NCBI GenBank assembly: GCA_021790035.1
Contig: JAJYIO010000001.1
Coordinates: forward strand, 1 to 31,531
Length of the DNA: 31,531 nucleotides
Source of the DNA: a bacterium
GTDB taxonomy: Bacteria > Cyanobacteriota > Sericytochromatia > S15B-MN24 > VGJW01
Reading direction: 5' to 3'
Part shown: positions 23,739 through 31,316 of the stretch, in pieces
How positions within the stretch are numbered: position 1 is the stretch's first letter
Layout of the letters: every line of letters begins with the position of its first letter
Notes under the pieces: model-generated
Databases searched by the model: none
What the model was told of the DNA's origin: nothing
The model's input: only the letters and a program-made list of their open reading frames with translations
Made by a program: the position numbers and the translations under genes

Positions 23739-23960
23739 TGATGACGGATTCATCCTCGCCCGGTCCCGGGAATACACCGCGACCGGATGGCCGAGAGCCA
23801 TTTCCCGTTGCGCCTGCCGGCAAGTGCGGGGGCAGGATCCGTGCTGCTCGGCGGGCTCGGCGCCCCCGGCGCGGAGAGGCAACCCGGCGGCAGACCCGAC
23901 GCGGGCCTGCTACTGTAGGATGCGTGCTCGCACCCGACCGTCGCTCGAGGGGAGGTCGCC

Positions 23961-24935
23961 TTGGCGGACCTGCGCGATAAGCTCCGCGATCGCCAGCCGG
24001 CGAGACGCCGACCCGCGGCTGCCGGTGCCCGGAAGAAACCCGTGGCCGCGTCGCAGGCACTCGACTTCAACCCGCGGCTCTTGTTGATCGCAGCAGCTGT
24101 CGCGGGTCTGGCGGCTTTCCTGGCCGTGGTCTACCTGGTCGACATCTCGGCGGGCATCGCCGGCAAGGGGATCAAGCGCGCGGTCTGGGTGGCCCAGGCG
24201 AGCCTGCCGGCGCGCCACGAGATCGCCGCGTCCGACGTGGCCATCCGCGAGGTCCCGCAGAACTTTCTGGCCACGGGCTACCTCACCAAGACGGATTCTC
24301 CCGTCGGCAAGATCACCCTGGCTCCACTGGCCAGGGGCGAGGTGTTGCTGGGCATCCGCGTGGCCGATCCGGGGGCCCAGACCGGCATCACGCCCAAGCT
24401 TCACGGCGACGAGCAAGCCTTCCTCTTCGTGCCGCAGGGCGCACCGGATATCGGCCTGGCCAGGCCGGACGACCACGCCGACCTCATCGCCACCCTGCCC
24501 GAGTCGGCCAATTCGCGTCGCCTGATCTCCACCCAGGTCCTGCAGGACGTTCGCGTGCTGTCGGTCGGCAATCGCTTCAGCAGCAACGCCTCGGCCAGCG
24601 GTGACCCGCAGACCGATGGCGGAGCGGTCACGCTGGCGGTGCCGGCGGACCAGGTGCCGCTCCTGACGATTCTCCAGCAAGATGGCAACCTGCACCTGAC
24701 GCTCAGGGCGCCCGGCGATACCACCCAGGTCACGCCCCGGATTCCGTTGAAGGCTCTCGAGAGCCTCGTGATGGGCCAGGTTCCGAGGCCCAAGGCGATC
24801 GTCGTGCCCCATCCTCATCCGGTCGTCGTGCACGACACCCGGATCATCTACCGTCCCGTGCGACCGCGCCCGGTCCGCCCGAGGCCGCAGATGCCGACCA
24901 TCCAGATCTACAACGGCGCCCACCTGAATAACTGA
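23961..24935 (+). CDS. cpaB: CpaB/RcpC-like Flp pilus assembly protein
   Basis: 324 residues from TTG 23961, chosen because GGGGAGG lies 7 bases upstream. A basic N-terminal tail (about 37 residues) precedes one membrane helix (LLLIAAAVAGLAAFLAVVYL). A SAF domain follows (about 72-130): VWVAQASLPARHEIAASDV, IREVPQNFLATGYL and APLARGEVLLGIRV. Next is the RcpC-type region (HADLIATLPESANSRRLIS, TQVLQDVRVLSVG, TLAVPADQVPLLTILQQDG). The tail is Pro/Arg/His-rich (HPHPVVVHDTRIIYRPVRP). CpaB is thought to link the Tad secretin to the cell wall and inner-membrane machine. The partner secretin (CpaC) that usually follows is missing; an unrelated dehydrogenase comes next. Confidence 0.88.
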   Translation: MADLRDKLRDRQPARRRPAAAGARKKPVAASQALDFNPRLLLIAAAVAGLAAFLAVVYLVDISAGIAGKGIKRAVWVAQASLPARHEIAASDVAIREVPQNFLATGYLTKTDSPVGKITLAPLARGEVLLGIRVADPGAQTGITPKLHGDEQAFLFVPQGAPDIGLARPDDHADLIATLPESANSRRLISTQVLQDVRVLSVGNRFSSNASASGDPQTDGGAVTLAVPADQVPLLTILQQDGNLHLTLRAPGDTTQVTPRIPLKALESLVMGQVPRPKAIVVPHPHPVVVHDTRIIYRPVRPRPVRPRPQMPTIQIYNGAHLNN

Positions 24936-25139
24936 CCGACTTTCGGTTGACCTGAACCCGACCGCGCCCGCAAGGACCCGACGTCGAGAGTAGGCCCTGG
25001 CAAGCGGTCGGCTCCGGTGCCAAGATGGGAATGCGCCGGAACCAGATCCGCGTGCCGTGCCCTGCCTTTTGGCCTCGAAAACCTCTGGATTCGCGCCTTA
25101 CCGGGATCGAACCAGTACGGTGATGATTGGAAGGAGCCC

Positions 25140-26204
25140 ATGACGACACTGTCTACTCCCGTGTCTCGAACCTTCGCCAACGCCGCGCCCGCCACGGGGG
25201 CAAGTTCTCCGGTTGCGCTGGCCCTGGTCGGCCTCGGGGCCATCGGGCAAGCAGCCGCCACCGTTGCCAGACAGCGGACCGGCCTCGCGATCATGGCGGC
25301 GGTGGACGCGGACCCCGCCAAGCAGGGTTCCGACGTGGGCACCCTCGTCGACGACAAGGCCTGGGGGATCCCGATCGCCGGCGGCATAGCCGACCTGCCT
25401 GCGGCCACACCTGCCGCGCCGCTGGTCGCCGTCCACACGACCGGCTCGTTCCTGGAGGACGTGGCACCGCAGATCCTCGCCCTGATCGCCAAGGGATTGC
25501 ACGTGGTCTCGAGCACCGAGGAGCTCTCGTACCCCTGGCTCAAGCACCCGGACGTGGCCCGCGAGATCGACGCCGCAGCTCGCCGGCAAGGTGTGGCCGT
25601 CGTGGGGGTCGGGGTCAACCCTGGCTTTGCCATGGACGCCCTTCCCGCCACCCTCTCCGGGGTGGCACAGGACGTCCGCTTCGCGCGGGTCGTGCGGGTC
25701 GTCGATACCTCGCGCCGTCGGCTCAACCTCCAGCGCAAGACGGGCTCCGGAATGACGGTGGCGGAGTTCCAGCAGCAGATCGAGGCCGGGCGGATGGGGC
25801 ACATCGGCCTGGCGGAGTCCTGCGCCTTGCTGGCCGCGGCACTGGGCTGGCGCGTGGACCGGGTCGTCGACGAGATCTCCCCGATCGTGGCGGATCACCC
25901 GCTGCGCAGCTCCCACATGGAGGTTCCGACCGGCCGGGTCGCGGGCCTGCACCAGGTCGCTTCGGGCCGGGTCGGAGAGCGCACGGTGGTCGAACTCGAT
26001 CTCACGATGGCACTCGGGGGCGTCGACGACGTCGACGAGGTCCACCTCGAGGGCACGCCCTCGCTCGATCTGGTCGTCACAGGAGGACTGCCGGGCGACC
26101 TTGCCACCGTGGCCGCCCTCCTCAACGCCGTGCCGGCGATCGTCAAGGTCGCACCGGGCCTGCACACGGTCCTCGACCTCCCGCTCCCGCATCTCTACCG
26201 GTAG
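25140..26204 (+). CDS. NAD(P)-dependent dehydrogenase, DapB/2,4-diaminopentanoate dehydrogenase-like
   Basis: 354 residues. AAGGAG close before ATG 25140 decides the start. A Rossmann fold begins at about residue 26 with VALALVGLGAIGQAAATVA (GxGxxG type) and acidic VDADPAK after strand 2, the layout of DapB-type reductases. VHTTGSFLEDVAPQILALI and GLHVVSSTEELSYPW correspond to the cofactor domain of the 2,4-diaminopentanoate dehydrogenase group (Ord, ornithine fermentation). So does VGVNPGFAMDALPATLSG followed by VVDTSRRRLNLQRKTGSGM. It lacks the dihydrodipicolinate signature of true DapB, so lysine biosynthesis is unlikely. None of the ornithine-pathway partners is nearby, so the substrate remains open. 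The 205-bp gap before it shows no gene. Confidence 0.72.
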   Translation: MTTLSTPVSRTFANAAPATGASSPVALALVGLGAIGQAAATVARQRTGLAIMAAVDADPAKQGSDVGTLVDDKAWGIPIAGGIADLPAATPAAPLVAVHTTGSFLEDVAPQILALIAKGLHVVSSTEELSYPWLKHPDVAREIDAAARRQGVAVVGVGVNPGFAMDALPATLSGVAQDVRFARVVRVVDTSRRRLNLQRKTGSGMTVAEFQQQIEAGRMGHIGLAESCALLAAALGWRVDRVVDEISPIVADHPLRSSHMEVPTGRVAGLHQVASGRVGERTVVELDLTMALGGVDDVDEVHLEGTPSLDLVVTGGLPGDLATVAALLNAVPAIVKVAPGLHTVLDLPLPHLYR

Positions 26205-26385
26205 CCCGACCAGGGTTTCCCGTCGAGGTCGGACCACCGGGAGCACTCGAGGGCTCCCGGCCTGGATGGATCGGGGCCCGACAAGTCGAAGGGGGCCCGG
26301 TTGCGCAGCCCAGCGACCGCGCAGAGAGACCACTTCAAACCGAGAACGGTCTCGCCGGGCCTGCCCGGCTTGCCCCCATGGCCAA

Positions 26386-26415
26386 GGACCGCCGCCCCGG
26401 AAGGGGCAGCGGTCC
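26386..26415. terminator. strong hairpin between convergent genes
   Basis: GGACCGC-c-GCCCC pairs with GGGGC-a-GCGGTCC around the loop GGAA, giving 12 base pairs with one C-A mismatch. It lies between the dehydrogenase (ending 26204) and the EF-hand gene (ending 26438, minus), so it could end both transcripts. U-runs are poor on both sides. Confidence 0.6.
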
Positions 26416-26437
26416 TCGCTTGCTTGCGTTGTGGGGT

Positions 26438-27112
26438 TTACTTGCTGGGAGCTGCGCTGGGTGCCGGCGTGGGAACCGGGGCCGGGGTCGGGGCCGGCGG
26501 GTTGATGGCGTCGCAGACCATCTGAACATAGAGGTCTTCCCACTCGGCCTGCGAGAGCATGCCGGTGCCGAGGTGATCGGCGGCCTTGAACTCGGCGGGG
26601 GTCACGCTCGTCAGCTTGAGGGAGATATGGAGGTTGGGGTAGTAGAAGGCCAATCCCTCGCGGGTCAGCGCCTGGCTCGAGAGCTCGGAAGACGAAAGCC
26701 AGCCATCGTGGTTGGTATCGAGATCGTTGAAGATGCTGCCCAGCTGGCTGCGCAGCCGGGACACGAACGAAGACTCGGTGTCGTTGCCCTGCAGGAACCC
26801 GCCCTGGGTGGCGTACATCATGAACTCGTTGAAGTCGAGCCGGTCGTCATGGTTGACGTCGGCCTTCTGGAAGTCGGAAAGCGAGATGTAGGGACCGGCC
26901 TCGTACTCGTCGATGTAGCCGTCGTGGTTGACGTCGATCTTGTTGAAGATGGCCTTGTGGATGGATGTCCAGCCTGCCTCGAGGCCCTGGGTGGACTGGG
27001 CCGAGACGGTGCTCACCGAGAGGTTGCTCGTCGGCATTCCCGTGCTGGGGGCGAGGCCGCAGCCCGCCAGGGTACCGACCGCGACGATCAGCGCGAGCTT
27101 CTTCATGGTCAT
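26438..27112 (-). CDS. EF-hand calcium-binding lipoprotein
   Basis: 224 residues. ATG 27112 follows GGAGGG by 5 bases; an in-frame ATG two codons on gives the same leader. The signal is MTMKKLALIVAVGTLAGC with lipobox LAGC (Cys18). Three good EF loops are visible: DVNHDGYIDEYE (60-71), DVNHDDRLDFNE (85-96) and DTNHDGWLSSSE (132-143); a fourth at 179-190 (DHLGTGMLSQAE) keeps positions 1, 6 and 12 but has poor ligands. The C-terminus is a Pro/Ala tail (PAPTPAPVPTPAPSAAPSK). It probably binds Ca2+ outside the inner membrane. Expression appears driven by the strong promoter at 27162-27190. It is not linked to a partner gene and is a single-gene transcript. Confidence 0.88.
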   Translation of the reverse strand: MTMKKLALIVAVGTLAGCGLAPSTGMPTSNLSVSTVSAQSTQGLEAGWTSIHKAIFNKIDVNHDGYIDEYEAGPYISLSDFQKADVNHDDRLDFNEFMMYATQGGFLQGNDTESSFVSRLRSQLGSIFNDLDTNHDGWLSSSELSSQALTREGLAFYYPNLHISLKLTSVTPAEFKAADHLGTGMLSQAEWEDLYVQMVCDAINPPAPTPAPVPTPAPSAAPSK

Positions 27113-27161
27113 GGGTCCCTCCAAACGCAAGCAAATGTAAAGTGAAACATTCAATAAAAGC

Positions 27162-27190
27162 ATTTTAAGTGACTTTTAAATACCTGTCAA
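27162..27190 (-). promoter_or_regulatory. near-consensus sigma70 promoter of the EF-hand gene
   Basis: On the minus strand TTGACA (27190-27185) and TAAAAT (27167-27162) are separated by exactly 17 bases. The -35 is perfect and the -10 matches five of six. The region 27125-27200 is strikingly AT-rich against the genome background. The predicted start near 27155 gives a leader of about 43 bases with a Shine-Dalgarno. Confidence 0.85.
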
Positions 27191-27337
27191 GTAGGAGAAT
27201 GCAATCGATCTGAAAAATCTCCGACTCCAGGTGCTGCGCCTCGCACTCCTGGCGCTCGGCCTCCGCTCCTTCGAGCGACGTCTGGAGAAAGGGCGCCGTC
27301 AGGGGCTTTCCCAGACACGACGGCTCTCGGGCGAGGG

Positions 27338-27343
27338 TATAAT
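27338..27343 (+). promoter_or_regulatory. consensus -10 placed for a leaderless start
   Basis: TATAAT, a perfect -10 hexamer, ends 7 bases before ATG 27351. A transcription start at or next to 27351 would make the mRNA leaderless and would exclude the upstream ATG at 27342. No convincing -35 is found at 16-18 bases. Confidence 0.5.
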
Positions 27344-27350
27344 GCCGGCG

Positions 27351-28856
27351 ATGAGCGACCTCTGGCACCCTGATCCGGCTCCAGCCAGCCGATTCTTCAA
27401 GGTGTCCATCGTGGCCGCATTCGGCGCCAGCGCCCTGCTGGGCGGGTGCGACGTCCTCCTGATCTCCCCCTCGCTTCCTGGCCTGCTCCCGGGCCTCGGA
27501 CAGCCGCTGCAAGGGCAGGTCCTCGATGCGCTGACCGACCAGCCCATCGGGCATGCCTCGGTCATGGGGGACCTGGGCCAGGGCGACGTCGGCTGGGCGA
27601 CGACCGGCAACGACGGCAACTTCTCCCTTTACGGCGACATCTCGCGCCGCGTCGTCAGCATCAGCCGGGCGGGCTACACCTCGGTCACCTACGAGGACGG
27701 CGGCATAACGGATGGCCGCAAGTACTACCTCTCGCCGCTCTTCCCGCAGAGCGGCAGCTATCACCACGTCCAGGCCGTGGTCACCGGACAGGTCGACGAG
27801 TACACGGCCAGCGGCCCGCAGCCGGCGCCGACCCTGACGGGCTCGGTCTTCTTCGGCGGCCAGGAGACCAACTTCGCGAACGGCGTCTTCGCTTTCCCGG
27901 AGATGGATCCGGACCTTCCCGGCAACGTCTACTCGGGCATCCTGGGCGGCGGCGAACTCGCCGCCGGCAGCCAGGATCCCTCGACCGGCGGGGCGTTCAG
28001 CTTCAAGTCCTACGGCAACACCATGAGCTTCGACTACCAGATCGTCAGCGTGCCGTTCGTCGACGCCCCGTCGGCGGGCGGCACGGTGTCCGTGACACCA
28101 TGGCCCGATCCCCAGCCGCTCGAACTCGGACGCACCTTCGCCCGCAGCGCCGACGTCTCCTACAGCAACATCGGGTGGGCCACGCAGGTGGAGACCGACA
28201 TCTCCATCGACTTCGGATTGCTCGGATCGCTCCTGGTCGCCCGGCAGTACCAGAGCCAGCAAAGTGTCGACATCCCGAGCATCGGCCCGGACTACCGCTA
28301 CATCCTGGACGGCAAGGCCACCAACGCCGATGGCACGCAGGTCTCCGAGGTTTCCATCGCCACGGACGATCCATCCAAGGCTTCCTTCACCCTCCTTTCC
28401 CCGCCCAAGCCCACGGGCCCGGCCACGGGTGCCAAGGGGGTCGGCGCCCACCCCGTGTTCTCTTGGGATCCGGTCGCCGGGGCCGACAGCTACGTGGTCA
28501 AGGTCATCGAGCAGGGCAACACGGTGCCCAAGTGGGAGGCCTCCGTCGACGGGTCGACGACGGCGATCGGCTATCCCTGGTGGAGCGACGGCGACATGAA
28601 CGGGGGAGCCTTGATTCCCGGCGCCTCGTACTCGTGGGATGTCTACGCGATCTCCACCGCCTTCGCGGGGACCTCGCCGACAGCCCTGGACCTCGCCGAC
28701 GTGCTTCCGGCCGCGGTCGAGCCCGGCACCGGATCGCTGGCGGCTGCGTCCGCATCCTCCTCCGGGAGCGTGAGCCCACAGACCAGCCCGATCTTCGCGC
28801 CCTACCGGCAAAAGACCCTCGAGTCCTATACGAGCGGAATGTGGTTCATGCGATGA
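27351..28856 (+). CDS. lipoprotein with carboxypeptidase-regulatory-like and FN3-like domains
   Basis: 501 residues from ATG 27351. The leader FFKVSIVAAFGASALLGGC carries lipobox LGGC (Cys33). A carboxypeptidase-regulatory-like (transthyretin-fold) domain follows at about 45-115: LQGQVLDALTDQPIGHASV, TTGNDGNFSLYG and VVSISRAGYTSVTY. The middle has beta-rich sequence of no known family (TLTGSVFFGGQETNFANGV). The C-terminal part has a fibronectin-III-like domain (VGAHPVFSWDPVAGADSYVV, then YSWDVYAIS). The stop overlaps the protease start (ATGA), so the two are made together. It may be a surface or periplasmic partner or substrate of that protease. ATG 27342 is an alternative start with GAGGG upstream but conflicts with the -10 box. 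Confidence 0.78.
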   Translation: MSDLWHPDPAPASRFFKVSIVAAFGASALLGGCDVLLISPSLPGLLPGLGQPLQGQVLDALTDQPIGHASVMGDLGQGDVGWATTGNDGNFSLYGDISRRVVSISRAGYTSVTYEDGGITDGRKYYLSPLFPQSGSYHHVQAVVTGQVDEYTASGPQPAPTLTGSVFFGGQETNFANGVFAFPEMDPDLPGNVYSGILGGGELAAGSQDPSTGGAFSFKSYGNTMSFDYQIVSVPFVDAPSAGGTVSVTPWPDPQPLELGRTFARSADVSYSNIGWATQVETDISIDFGLLGSLLVARQYQSQQSVDIPSIGPDYRYILDGKATNADGTQVSEVSIATDDPSKASFTLLSPPKPTGPATGAKGVGAHPVFSWDPVAGADSYVVKVIEQGNTVPKWEASVDGSTTAIGYPWWSDGDMNGGALIPGASYSWDVYAISTAFAGTSPTALDLADVLPAAVEPGTGSLAAASASSSGSVSPQTSPIFAPYRQKTLESYTSGMWFMR

Positions 28857-30229
28857 AGAAGCATCGCGTGCGGATCACGCAGACACCGGGTCCGGGATAC
28901 GGCCGGCTGGTCGGCGTCGCCCTGATCGCCACGTTCCTGCCCGGCTGCCTGTCGCTGCTCCCCACGGCGGCGCTGCCTCCGGCCGGGACCTACGTGCCCG
29001 GCCAGCTCCTGGTCGAGTTCGCAGCGGGCACCTCGCTGGCCCGCATGCGCCAGGAGCAGCAATCCGCAGGTGCCACTCCCGCCAAGCAGCTCGCATCCGA
29101 CATCTGGTCGGCCTCGGTCTCGAGCGGCGCGGAGACCCGGGCGCTGCAGAGTCTCGACCGGGACCACGACGTGCTCCACGCCGAGCCGGCCCTCACCATT
29201 CACGACGATATGGTCGGCGGCTTTACCCCGGGCCCCGTTTACGGGACCGCTCCGAGCCCCGGCTACCGGGTGCAGTACACCATTCCCAACCCGCTGTATC
29301 CGCCCTCGGGCGGCCTTCCCGGTCAGTGGGGCGTCACGCAGGTCGAGGCGCCACAGGCCTGGGACCAGGGCGCCCTGGGCAACGGCGTCGAGGTCGCGGT
29401 GGTCGACACGGGGGCCGACGTCGGGCACCCGGATCTCGTCAACAACCTGGACCTCAAGAACGCGGCCAACTACTACGATCCCGACAAGAACACGCTGCCC
29501 ATCGACGATTTCGGGCACGGTACCCACGTGGCGGGGATCATCGCCGCCCAGCTCGGGACCTTCGGAACCGTGGGCGTGGCTCCCCAGGCTCACGTGATTC
29601 CCATCCGGGTGATGGGAGTCGAAGGCGGGACGACCGCCAACGTCATCGCGGGACTCGACCACGTCCTGCAAACCCCGGCCCGGATCGTCAACCTCAGCCT
29701 GGGTTCGACCGAGCCCAGCGCCGTCGAGCAGGACGAGATCGACAAGCTCGAACAGGCGGGGATCCTGGTGGTGGCAGCGGCCGGCAACGAGGCGCTCGAC
29801 GGCAATCCGCTCGAGTACCCGGCCTCCTATCCCGGGGTCGTGTCGGTCGCGGCGACCCGGATCGTGGATTCCAGCAACGGAAGCAACATCCAGACCGAGC
29901 ACGCCGACTTCTCCAACTTCAACCCGTTCGTATCGGTCGCCGCCCCTGGCGTCGACATCCTGTCCACGGTGCCGCGCCAGCTCGCCAACGGCGCCGCCGC
30001 CTCGACGCCCGACGAGGGCGCATACGCCTACGCCAGCGGCACGTCGATGGCCACTCCGATGGTCTCGGGCGTCGCGGCCCTCATCCTGTCCGCCCATCCG
30101 ACCTGGTCGGCGGCCCAGGTCAAGGCCCAGCTCCTGGCGACCGCCGGAGAGCCGCCGACCGCCAACACGGGCTTCAACAGCTTCTTCGGCTACGGGGTCG
30201 TCAACGCGCTGGCCGCGGTGACGCGGTGA
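28853..30229 (+). CDS. subtilisin-like (S8) serine protease, lipoprotein form
   Basis: 458 residues. The leader has a hydrophobic core (LVGVALIATF) and lipobox LPGC (Cys32), predicting a membrane-anchored enzyme. Residues about 45-118 look like the propeptide of fervidolysin/subtilase type (YVPGQLLVEFAAGTSLARM, DHDVLHAEPALTI). The catalytic domain starts near 155 and has all three triad residues: D185 in VAVVDTGADVGHPDL, H222 in DFGHGTHVAGIIAAQ and S398 in SGTSMATPMVSGVAAL. The oxyanion Asn is N312 (VAAAGNE). All expected motifs are intact, so it should be active. The gene ends in a short tandem duplication (GGTGACGC twice) at 30218-30233 that includes the stop. It is coupled to the lipoprotein upstream. 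Confidence 0.95.
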   Translation: MKKHRVRITQTPGPGYGRLVGVALIATFLPGCLSLLPTAALPPAGTYVPGQLLVEFAAGTSLARMRQEQQSAGATPAKQLASDIWSASVSSGAETRALQSLDRDHDVLHAEPALTIHDDMVGGFTPGPVYGTAPSPGYRVQYTIPNPLYPPSGGLPGQWGVTQVEAPQAWDQGALGNGVEVAVVDTGADVGHPDLVNNLDLKNAANYYDPDKNTLPIDDFGHGTHVAGIIAAQLGTFGTVGVAPQAHVIPIRVMGVEGGTTANVIAGLDHVLQTPARIVNLSLGSTEPSAVEQDEIDKLEQAGILVVAAAGNEALDGNPLEYPASYPGVVSVAATRIVDSSNGSNIQTEHADFSNFNPFVSVAAPGVDILSTVPRQLANGAAASTPDEGAYAYASGTSMATPMVSGVAALILSAHPTWSAAQVKAQLLATAGEPPTANTGFNSFFGYGVVNALAAVTR

Positions 30230-30356
30230 CGCGGTGAGGACCATCCGGCCAGGGGCCCCCCCCATCGCTCGACCCGGGCAAGATCCCCGAACCGGGGCGG
30301 GCGGCTTTTCCTCGAGTTTTGGAACCCCGACTGTGACACCGATGCCCTTTCCCTGG

Positions 30357-30363
30357 TAATAAT
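30357..30363 (+). promoter_or_regulatory. candidate -10 element of the asparaginase gene
   Basis: TAATAAT lies 10 bases before ATG 30374 and 4 before an in-frame GTG at 30368, with no Shine-Dalgarno. It would give a leaderless or very short-leader transcript. A small stem (CCCCG/CGGGG) followed by T-rich sequence at about 30286-30322 may end the upstream protease transcript. Confidence 0.35.
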
Positions 30364-30373
30364 TGCAGTGACG

Positions 30374-31303
30374 ATGAAAATACTGGCCGAAGTTCGCCGC
30401 GGAGACCGCGTGGAGAGCGTCCACCAAGGATGGGCGGTGGTCATGAACGCCGAGGGGAGCGTGCTCTACGAGATCCCTGGCGCTCCCTCGATCTTCGTGC
30501 GCTCGACCGCCAAGCCGTTCCAGGCCCTGCCGCTGGTGCGCACGGGGGCCTTCGACTCTCTCGGCCTCGACGACTCGCACCTCGCGCTCTGCTGCGCCTC
30601 GCACGTGGGCGAGGCGGTCCATCAAGAGGGGGTGTCCCGCATCCTCGAGCAGGTCGGCCTGACGCCCCATCACCTGCGCTGCGGCGCCCACCGGCCGTTA
30701 GCCGACTCCGCCGCACCGGCCACGTCCCTTGCCAACAACTGTTCCGGCAAGCACGCGGGCATGCTGACGACGTGCGTTCACTCGGGGTGGGATGTCGCCA
30801 CCTATACCGATCCCACCCACCCGCTCCAGAACGAGATCGCCCGCGGCATCGAGCAGCTCGGCGAGACGCGCCTGGCGTGCGCGACCGATGGCTGCAGTGT
30901 CCCCACGTGGTACATGCCGGTGGCCAGCCTGGCCCTGGCCTACGCCCGACTTTCCGGCGACCCCGCTGGCAGTCGCATCGTATCAGCGATGTCCACCCAC
31001 CCGGCCATGGTCTCCGGGACCGGCCGGCGCGACACGCGGCTCATGCAGGTCACCGGCGGCCGGGTGATTTCCAAGGGTGGTGCCGAAGGGGTCGCGGCGG
31101 GCTGCGTGCCCGAACTAGGGATCGGGTTTGCGGTCAAGATTGCCGACGGCAGCAGTCGAGCGGTCGGGCCTGTCCTGGTGACGCTGCTGCGGCGCCTCGG
31201 CCTCCTCCATGACCACGAGTACGAGGAGCTCCTGCCGCTGAGCCGCTTGACGGTGACGAATCACGCGGGCCTCGAGGTCGGCGAGATCGTTCCGGCCTTT
31301 TGA
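30374..31303 (+). CDS. L-asparaginase, Rhizobium-type (asparaginase II family)
   Basis: 309 residues. It hydrolyses L-asparagine to aspartate and ammonia; no signal peptide is seen, so it is cytoplasmic. It belongs to the structurally distinct family typified by Rhizobium etli asparaginase. Its signatures are RSTAKPFQALP (S44, K47), CCASHVGE (S76, H77), NNCSGKHAGM (C123, K126), CATDGCSVPT (C174) and VISKGGAEG (K234). These match the two Ser-Lys pairs and the cysteine/lysine metal site known for that group. Length is slightly below the usual 330-360, but all motifs are there. GTG 30368 in frame would add two residues. It is probably its own transcription unit. Confidence 0.92.
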   Translation: MKILAEVRRGDRVESVHQGWAVVMNAEGSVLYEIPGAPSIFVRSTAKPFQALPLVRTGAFDSLGLDDSHLALCCASHVGEAVHQEGVSRILEQVGLTPHHLRCGAHRPLADSAAPATSLANNCSGKHAGMLTTCVHSGWDVATYTDPTHPLQNEIARGIEQLGETRLACATDGCSVPTWYMPVASLALAYARLSGDPAGSRIVSAMSTHPAMVSGTGRRDTRLMQVTGGRVISKGGAEGVAAGCVPELGIGFAVKIADGSSRAVGPVLVTLLRRLGLLHDHEYEELLPLSRLTVTNHAGLEVGEIVPAF

Positions 31304-31316
31304 TTTGAAGCTTTGA

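Noticed and set aside
23739..23960. Short open frames between the second tadE and cpaB
   Set aside because: No Shine-Dalgarno or leaderless box with a convincing product; composition is Arg/Pro/Gly-rich as expected of shadow frames.
25089..25113. T-arm-like sequence on the minus strand (ACTGG-TTCGATC-CCGGT), suggesting a tRNA
   Set aside because: No matching acceptor, D or anticodon arms lie at the needed distance; the required upstream part falls in the coding region of the dehydrogenase.
28826..30691. Minus-strand open frame of 621 codons over the subtilase gene
   Set aside because: Shadow frame without recognisable domains; the plus strand encodes a complete S8 protease.
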